64,000 bases of DNA from Gerris lacustris. Taxonomy: Eukaryota > Arthropoda > Insecta > Hemiptera > Gerridae. The notes under the pieces were generated by a model. The model was not told where the DNA came from. It was given only the letters and a program-made list of their open reading frames with translations, and made no database searches. A program made the position numbers and the translations under genes. Each line of letters opens with the position of its first letter. Position 1 is the first letter of the stretch. The stretch lies in contig OX578281.1 in NCBI GenBank assembly GCA_951217055.1, positions 13,486,447 to 13,550,446 on the forward strand, given 5' to 3'. Positions 57,525 to 64,000 of the stretch are shown here, piece by piece.

Positions 57525-58187
57525 TTTTAAGACCTCCTGAGTGGTTTTCAGCATGACGTCTGTATGTGTGTTATCATCGTAGCGCCCAGGGTATTTAACC
57601 TAGCGAGTTGAAACTTGACAGAAAAATCAGTCCTTACTTTTAATTGTGCGCCCGGAAAAATCAATATTTTCCGCCATCTTGAACCCCGTTTGCTAAGTCA
57701 GCAAACATTTAAAAAATCTAAAAGTGGGCCGATCGAGTTTAAATTTGGCACGAATGTACTCTCTGTATGACAAACCCACTAAATTTAATTTTGATATTGG
57801 CCGCCATTGTGAAGTTATCGATTTTCGAATTTTGAAACTTTGACTGTAATTAATACCGAAAATATAAATACGTTTTTGATATATAGCATATCGTTGGAAC
57901 CGGTAAAAAAAACCCGATGAAATTCCATTTATTAGTTTAAAAGTTATAAGCGAACATAATTATTTATTAGTGCGATACTTTTGTTTAACGACAAGGTGTT
58001 TTTACATGTCAAAATGCAAATAATTAAATAAATGAAATAAAATAAATAAAACTAATTCAGAAAATATTTTTAAAAATTAAAATTAAAAAAATAAGTTAGT
58101 TTAAAACGGTAACCCATCCAAGTAATGACCACGCCCAATGCTGCTTCCTCCTGCTGCAAAGTGCCCCGTACCCGATTTTTTTTTATA
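57525..58187 (-). mobile_element. Terminal-hairpin repeat H2, copy 2 (inverted)
   Basis: Inverse of 24300-25067: AGACCTCCTGAGTGGTTTTC AGC, ATCATCGTAGCGCCCAGGGT, CCCGATGAAATTCCATTTAT and GCCCCGTACCCGAT in the order expected. The terminal hairpin at its left side has been lost. Confidence 0.75.
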
Positions 58188-58545
58188 TGTAGTTCCACTG
58201 CCTATTTATAATTCATAAATTCCGATTGATAATGTTCATCCACGTAACCCCTTTTTACGTGAGACTTCACGCACAACCATTTTTTTCTCTTTATTTGAAG
58301 TTTGATAAAAAAAAAGGATTTAAATTAAAAAACAAAGAAAGATAAAGTGATATTTTCATTAGGACCAGCGGACCCAAAGCTGTTAATAGAATAACCGAAT
58401 CTATCTCTCTCACTCGAGTAAAAGGTTGGAGAAGAATTAAGTTCCTAAACAAACCTAAAAACCAAATCTGGATGGCAAACGGTTGCCCTTTTGACTTCAA
58501 TTTTGAATAAACCTTGAGAATTAACTAAGCTATGATTGTATATTT

Positions 58546-58660
58546 TTACTTTCTCATATAATATATAAAGAGAGAGTATTGTGATGGCACAAAAAATTCG
58601 ATTTTGAGATATTGATGATGGATTTACACGTTTAGAGGTCCAAAAAAGTGTGTATTTCGG
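58546..58660 (-). mobile_element. 3' piece of family H1 (inverted)
   Basis: ACTTTCTCATATAATATATA AAGAGAGAGTATTGTGATGG is the terminal hairpin; TTTTGAGATATTGATGATGG ATTTACACGTTTAGAGGTCC continues as in H1. It is broken by the AT array that follows. Confidence 0.65.
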
Positions 58661-58661
58661 G

Positions 58662-58663
<2 letters not shown>

Positions 58664-58757
<94 letters not shown>
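58664..58757. repeat. (AT)n microsatellite, about 47 units
   Basis: Uninterrupted alternating A and T. The long YI/IY protein frames across it are translations of the repeat, not genes. Confidence 0.97.
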
Positions 58758-58760
<3 letters not shown>

Positions 58761-58796
58761 CAATGTAATACCGAGTTTTTGCACACTGCAATAGGC

Positions 58797-59091
58797 TACA
58801 CAATTAGTGAGAGACACCAAGGGATGTGCCACGCAAGCGTGACCCATAGGAACTGTTCCAACATCAGACATTGCGTCATTAAGATGTTGGCTCGGCATTA
58901 CGCCATGTCCTGCATCGTTTCGTCGCGTCCGACTCATCGTCGGGCCCCTGATGAGTCGGACGCGACGAAACGATGCAGGACATGGCGTAATGCCGAGCCA
59001 ACATCTTAATGACGCAATGTCTGATGTTGGAACAGTTCCTATGGGTCACGCTTGCGTGGCACATCCCTTGGTGTCTCTCACTAATTGTGTA
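58797..59091. repeat. Exact palindrome, 142-bp arms and 11-bp spacer
   Basis: 58797-58938 and 58950-59091 are exact inverses of each other over all 142 bases; the spacer is GTCGGGCCCCT. The arms begin TACACAATTAGTGAGAGACA and end GCGTCCGACTCATC. A ((AT)n) array lies 40 bp to the left and ATATATAT again follows at the right edge (59092-59118). A diverged single arm with the same spacer is at 48790-48990. Confidence 0.97.
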
Positions 59092-59118
59092 ATATATATA
59101 TATATATTTATATATATC

Positions 59119-59950
59119 AATAAATAATGAGGTGTTCAACCTAACGCGTGGTTTTTTTTAGCTTTTTGTGCACTAGACAGTAGTGGCAAATACGAATACC
59201 TCTTAAAAGTTGAAGGGTGCAACCCTGTATATGCGTCAAAGCGCCCGGTAGGAGTAGGAGTGGGGGGGGGGGGGGGGGGGAGTAACAGAAAATACCCTTT
59301 ATTTCTAATTAAAAAATGTTTCATAATGTTTTGGATTATAATCACCTTCTTGATTTAAAAAAATAAAATTTTAAAACAAAAAGTCTTAAATGTTAAACGA
59401 AAAATTGAACATGATAATCTATGCTCACGCGATCAGTCACTTAATCTACTGTTGCTCTAACAGTAACTTTAATAAATTGTCAACGTGTTGGTTTGAGAAA
59501 AATGTAAAAGTCTTTAAATTTAATAAATAGTTTGAAGTAGGGATTAAAGATTAATTTTCTGGTTGACTTAGCTGTTCCATTATTCTTTTGGTTAATATCT
59601 GAAACATACAACGTCAACATGTGGATAACTAATAGGTTTACTTTCACTTTTTGTTCACTAGTCGCAACGTAATTAATTTTTACTAGAAATATTTTCTTTC
59701 TTTTTGATTTACCAACTTTAGTGGGAAAAATAATTTTTCACGCTTTCAGCATTATAGTCCATTAAGGGGAAAAAAATTGTGGAAAATGTTACCCTTTTTT
59801 TAGTTATGTAGGTTAATTAACATATTTAACTATTTTTTATTTAACAATTTTGTAATTTACGATTAAAACATAGAATACATAGATATTTTATTACTAACCT
59901 TTAACCCGTGTTCCGCGCTGGGCTCATGCTAGTAATTAGTAGCTAGTTTT
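59119..59950. other. Gene-free stretch
   Basis: A G-run of about 20 at 59261-59280 preceded by GGTAGGAGTAGGAGT. Otherwise AT-rich; no repeat border recognised. Confidence 0.4.
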
Positions 59951-59954
59951 CCAA

Positions 59955-60603
59955 TTATCAAAGCTATTTTCTCAGGAACTAGATTTTTCCCATAAATAAA
60001 ACGGCTTATATTGTTAGCTTTGTATTTAAATGGAAAACAGTCAAATTATAATTATTATTAACTACGGGAAATAGACAGAGAAAAATACACTCCAGCGCCG
60101 GGATTTGAACCACGGGCCTCTATATTTTTATATTGGTTCAAATCCCCGCGCTGGAGTCTATTTTTCTCTGTCTGTTTCCCGTAGTTAATAATAATTATAA
60201 TTTGATTTAAATTAAAATTTAATCATCTGTAGTATGAATACTACCAAAATCGTAAACTATGAATGGAAAACAGTTTAAAAATCGTTGGAACCGTTTTCGA
60301 GAAATAATTGTATTCCCCTTTTTTCAGAGTTTTTGGGGGCTACGCCACCATATTTGGAGCTAGAAAATTAATTTCTGGATTTCGCTCCGGGGAGTAATTT
60401 TTCTGACCTTGTATCTGTATGCCAAATTTCGTCAAAATCGGCCCATTGGTTTAGGCTCTACGCGTCAACGCAGACGACAAACAGAGGTTTTTAAAAACCA
60501 CTTTTTTTGGACTCAGAGGACCTCAAAAGGTGTAAAATCCATAAAAATCTCAAAATCACATTTTTGCGCCATCACAATACTTTCTCTTTATATGAGAAAG
60601 TAA
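59955..60603 (+). mobile_element. Terminal-hairpin repeat H1, copy 2, interrupted by an S2 foldback
   Basis: TTTTCTCAGGAACTAGATTT TTCCC at the start, GTTGGAACCGTTTTCGAGAA, GCCAAATTTCGTCAAAATCG GCCC, GGACTCAGAGGACCTCAAAA and the hairpin ACTTTCTCTTTATATGAGAA AGTAAAA at the end. It matches 20790-21211 with about one change in seven. The S2 insertion at 60042-60261 is younger. Confidence 0.8.
60042..60261. mobile_element. Foldback S2 SINE with 13-bp target duplication
   Basis: AATGGAAAACAGT at 60029-60041 and 60262-60274. The left arm is truncated in the tail (starts CAAATTATAATTATTATTAA); the right arm is complete to GTATGAATACTACCAAAA. The arms meet at TATATTTTTATATTGGTTC, between inverted and direct B boxes (GATTTGAACC / GGTTCAAATCC). 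Confidence 0.92.
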
Positions 60604-60609
60604 AAAGAG

Positions 60610-62140
60610 AAATATTTTTAATCTATGCCTCAAGAGATTTCATAAATGGTTTTAAAAAATCGAACATATTCAGGGTAAATCCTTGCAGATAAATTATTTT
60701 CAATTAAAAAATAAAGTTGATATTATTACTATATTATTAATATTATAGATTTAGAGCAATATTGGTAACAGTTGCTTCAAGCAGAATTTCATATCTCATC
60801 GGTTTTTTTTACTACAATCCCGGTTAAAGGTTAAGATAACCCTGCTAGTTTAAGAAAGGTGTGAAAAGGGATTAATCAAGATTTTTAAGGAAAGGCTAAC
60901 ATAATAAGATCGGCACGAAGAATCATTATAAAGGACAATATTTACTGAGATGGTAAAGGTTAGAGTGAGTTGGAAGCATAGAATCTTTTTATTTAAGATT
61001 TTTGTAGATAGTAAATGTAATTAAGCGTCAAGGAGCTTGTCTCAAGGGGGATTTAATGATGTGTGATACATCAAACGGGACATGGTGGAGATAACTGAAG
61101 AGGAATTGAAGGTACGTCATTAACAAAGCTATCATAATTAAAATAGGGAAAAAGGAAAGGGGGTTAAATCTTAGAATGCGCAAAACAGCAGTTTCCTGAA
61201 CTTACTTCTTTACCGCACTCGTTTTACTTTACCGCACTCATTTTACTTTACAGCACTCCAGTGTTCCAACTTACGAACCTAAAGAACTTAAATTTAAACA
61301 AAGATTAATTAATCCAAATTATAATAATAATAACAATGACAACTAATGAGTATTTTTTAACTAACTACATGATTTAAACACTATAAAAATGTTAAAATAT
61401 AAAAAAGTAAAGATAGACAATCTAAAAAAAAAAGAAGCAAATGTAATGAGTAAGTGTTATGATGAAAAATAATAACAGCGCTTAGTCAGGTTTGCTGAAT
61501 CAGGCAAAAAAAGGCAACACTGGCTATAAACAGAACAGCTGGTTTAGTTGATATTGTAAAACCTTTTACTTGTTGATGAACACTCTATTATTATATATTT
61601 TATTTACATATAAAAAATTAACTGTAGGAAAAATTTAATGTGCAACTCGAGCTAAAAGTGTCTGTTGCACTCGAGAGAAACCTTTCCACCCTCGCCTGCG
61701 GTTCGTGCGTAAATATTTCTCTTGAGTGCAGGAAAGTGCCACTTTGCGCACTAGTTGCACAAGTAACTATTTCTATTCACCTTGTATGACACACGAAGCG
61801 TTGTCATGACGATAGGAGGATAAGGTCTCATTGGTCTATAGTCTAGAGTCTAGAGTAGTAAATATAAAATCCGACCAATAGAAAATAGAATTTCTGGTAG
61901 TTCTAGTGCGCTTGAGAAGTAAATCGGTAATAATCTATTTTTGTTATGCATAACAAAAATAAATTCATATTATTTTAGTATTAGTGGCAAAAACAGTTTG
62001 TAGGTCGGACCTAACTTGTGGCAAAAACAGTTTATAGGTCGGACCTAACTTGTGGCAAACATTTTGTAAAAATTTACAAACATTTTAAAAAAAATCTTAC
62101 AACAGTAGTAGTAGTTATGAATTACCCTCAATCGATATTT
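60610..62140. other. Gene-free stretch with Crypton-end-like pieces
   Basis: CTTTACCGCACTCGTTTTA is repeated in variant form three times at 61209-61255. At 61635-61750 TGCACTCGAGAGAAACCTTT, CCCTCGCCTGCGGTTCGTGC and CACTTTGCGCACTAGTTGCA C form an inverse-repeat piece like the GC-rich ends near 49330 and 57390. GTGGCAAAAACAGTTTRTAG GTCGGACCTAACTT occurs in two direct copies at 61985-62055. Confidence 0.45.
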
Positions 62141-62143
62141 TAG

Positions 62144-63715
62144 TTTCAAAAGAAAATCATTAAATGGTCTATTGGGTATTTGTATAATTCAAGACTTTTA
62201 AGTTTCCATCCCTTTATTTAATGCAATATTTCAACCCCACCTTGGATCATTATCAAGCTAAAATAAATAACTTGTACATTATTAATTCCAAAAACATAAA
62301 TAAAATTCAACTTAATAGACACCTTAAAAAGCATAATGTAACATATAACTCTAACGGTTTGTACATTAAATAATTTAAAAATTTTAACAAAAGAACACAT
62401 TAACTAGCCTTTTCTTAAATCCAGGTATTTCTCAAAAATATATTTTCTATAAACATTCTCTATCTCCTAATCATTAAATAACAATTTATTCACATGTGTG
62501 CTACCTATAAGAAAAACATTTTCAATTAATAATAAAAAACTTAGTCAGATTAAAAGTCAAGTTAGTTCAGAGTAAGTTACCTAAGTTTTAAAGTTAAAAA
62601 GAGATGTTTTAATCTGACTAAGTTTTTTATTATTAATTGAAAATGTTTTTCTTAGGTAGCACACATGTGGAGAGATTGTTATTAAATGAGATAGAGAATG
62701 TTTATAGAATATATTTTTAAGAAATATCTGGATTTAAGAAAAGGTTAGTTAATGTGTTCTTTTGTTAAAAATTTTAAATTATTTAATGTACAAACAGTTA
62801 GATTTAGATGTTACACTATGCTTCTTAAGGTGTCTATTAAGTTGTATTTTATTTATGTTTTTGGTATTAATAATGTGCAAGTTATTTATTTTAGCTTGAT
62901 AATGCCAAAAAACCCAAGGAGCAGGGCCGTAACTACCACCGGGGCAACCAGGGCAGTGCCCCGGGGCCCCCGGCCTCGGGGGCCCCCGATCCTACGGCCC
63001 TATTGGAATTTCAATGGGCAAAACGAAATAATGTGAATTTTAAAAGCTGTTTATCAAAAAAATTAGTTTCAGGAAAGAATAATTAAGGACTATTATTAAA
63101 CGGTTCTTTTGAAACTAGGGGGCCCAAGACATTGACAGAAAAAGATTCAATATTTTTACGCACCAAGGGCCCCAGGACAAACGCAGTTCACCAGTAAGTT
63201 TTTTTAGGACTATGACACGGTGAACTGACAAAAAACTCTGACGCTTACTCAATATATTGTTCACCTTTATCAGAGTTTTTTCCTTAAACTGTTACGAAGA
63301 GATCGTATAAGGTATAATATGTATGTATGTAGTAGCCTAACAAATTAACCAAGAGGTAGGTGAGGATTTAGCTATAGAGGCTAAATTAGACGTTTTCGAA
63401 TTTGGGTCATGCGGAAAATAAAATACTATAGATGTGTGTAAATTTGACCTCTAGAATGCATTTAAACAAGTTTTGGGGGGTTATTTTTCAAAAAAATTCC
63501 GGGGAAGGACCCCCGAACCTCCCTATTTCTGGGGGGGGGGGGGGGGGGGGATCCCTTCGACACTACGAAAGGCCCCCAGAATAATCTTGCCCCAGGGCTC
63601 CCAAGATTGTAGTTACGGCCCTGCCAAGGAGGGGTTGAAATATTGCATTAAATAAAGTGATGGAAACTTAAAAGTCTTGACTTATACAAATACCCAATAG
63701 ACCATTTAAAGGTTT
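62144..63715. repeat. Inverted pair with hammerhead-like motif, pair 6, split by a hAT-like element
   Basis: The left arm is 62144-62545; the right arm is 62596-62913 continued at 63632-63715. The spacer is about 50 bp. Over 400 bp pair with about one difference in ten. The motif on the minus strand of the left arm is AGCTTGATAATGATCCAAGG TGGGGTTGAAATATTGC; in the right arm the same motif is cut in its hairpin by the hAT-like element. The 60-94 residue frames beginning MCSFVK in both arms reflect the shared sequence. Confidence 0.85.
62922..63623. mobile_element. hAT-like non-autonomous element with perfect 8-bp target duplication
   Basis: CAGGGCCGTAACTAC at 62922-62936 and its exact inverse at 63609-63623; CCAAGGAG flanks at 62914-62921 and 63624-63631. 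CAGGG-type ends and 8-bp duplications are hAT hallmarks. The interior has several GGGGCCCCC patches near the left and a 16-base G-run near the right, and no transposase. Confidence 0.92.
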
Positions 63716-64000
63716 TCTTTTGAAACTATTTTACAATAGTCTTTCTGATATCTTATTAAGTCTAAGCTAAAAAAAAGTTTGTGTAATTCACTCGTATAAG
63801 GTATTAAATAAGTATTTGTTTATCTTTTCACTGTCCTTTTCTTTGTCTGTTTATTTTGGCGTGTGAAAGCTATCATTTCAAGACTCTATCCAAATTCGTT
63901 TGTTTGAGTTTAAACGTAAAAATTTATTTAAACTAGATAAAAGTGGAGTGTAAAAGCAGTATATCAGTCAGGTGAAATCCAGAGTGCTGTAGGAAGAACA

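Noticed and set aside
58632..59139. Three overlapping frames of 86-119 residues
   Set aside because: They are translations of the AT array (YI/IY runs) and of the two identical palindrome arms.
62752..63036. 94-residue frame starting MCSFVK and its inverse partner at 62218-62400
   Set aside because: Both lie in the arms of the same inverted pair; the plus-strand one runs into the hAT-like element, and neither has a domain.

Overview
The window is AT-rich nuclear DNA of an animal, most probably an insect. Genes are split by kilobase-scale introns with GT-AG borders, and the space between exons is packed with small transposons. Two complete, divergently transcribed genes form the core. The minus-strand gene at 15488-29945 has seven coding exons encoding a 456-residue WD40 protein of the DCAF12 (WDR40) family, a substrate receptor of CUL4-DDB1 ubiquitin ligases. 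The plus-strand gene at 30653-45051 has eight coding exons encoding a 368-residue protein with an N-terminal ubiquitin-like and a C-terminal UBA domain, the UBL7 family. I joined both by eye: reading phase is kept at every junction and every donor is GT, every acceptor AG. Their start codons lie 707 bp apart, so they probably share a promoter region. A third gene contributes one terminal coding exon at 1172-1295; I do not recognise it. No virus-derived gene, CRISPR array or confident functional tRNA gene was seen.

Layout. 1-8.7 kb: the terminal exon, a foldback element that has grown a 29-bp minisatellite, an old RNase-H LINE carrying a nested SINE, and the 5' end of a Ty1/copia element with LTR, primer-binding site and gag start. 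8.9-14.8 kb: four inverted pairs whose arms carry a hammerhead-like motif, mixed with pogo-like and piggyBac-like elements and tRNA-headed SINEs. 15.5-30 kb: the DCAF12 gene; its introns hold a LINE fragment, several miniature inverted-repeat elements (MITEs) and foldbacks. 30.6-45 kb: the UBL7 gene; its introns hold a mariner relic, a LINE reverse-transcriptase fragment, pogo/Tigger elements with remains of the DNA-binding domain, and SINEs. 45-64 kb: no host gene, but paired MITEs, two Crypton-like fragments, an exact 142-bp-arm palindrome between AT arrays, and a hAT-like element with a perfect 8-bp target duplication inside another foldback.

The main theme of Part 2 is foldback architecture. 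At least five unrelated repeat families occur mainly as inverted dimers. In one, a tRNA-headed SINE, four foldback copies are flanked by 11-13 bp direct repeats, which points to insertion as ready-made inverted dimers. In another, probably Penelope-like, six inverted pairs carry a CTGANGA-hairpin-GAAA motif close to a hammerhead ribozyme core. Coordinates of repeat edges are by eye and can be off by tens of bases unless a target duplication is given.
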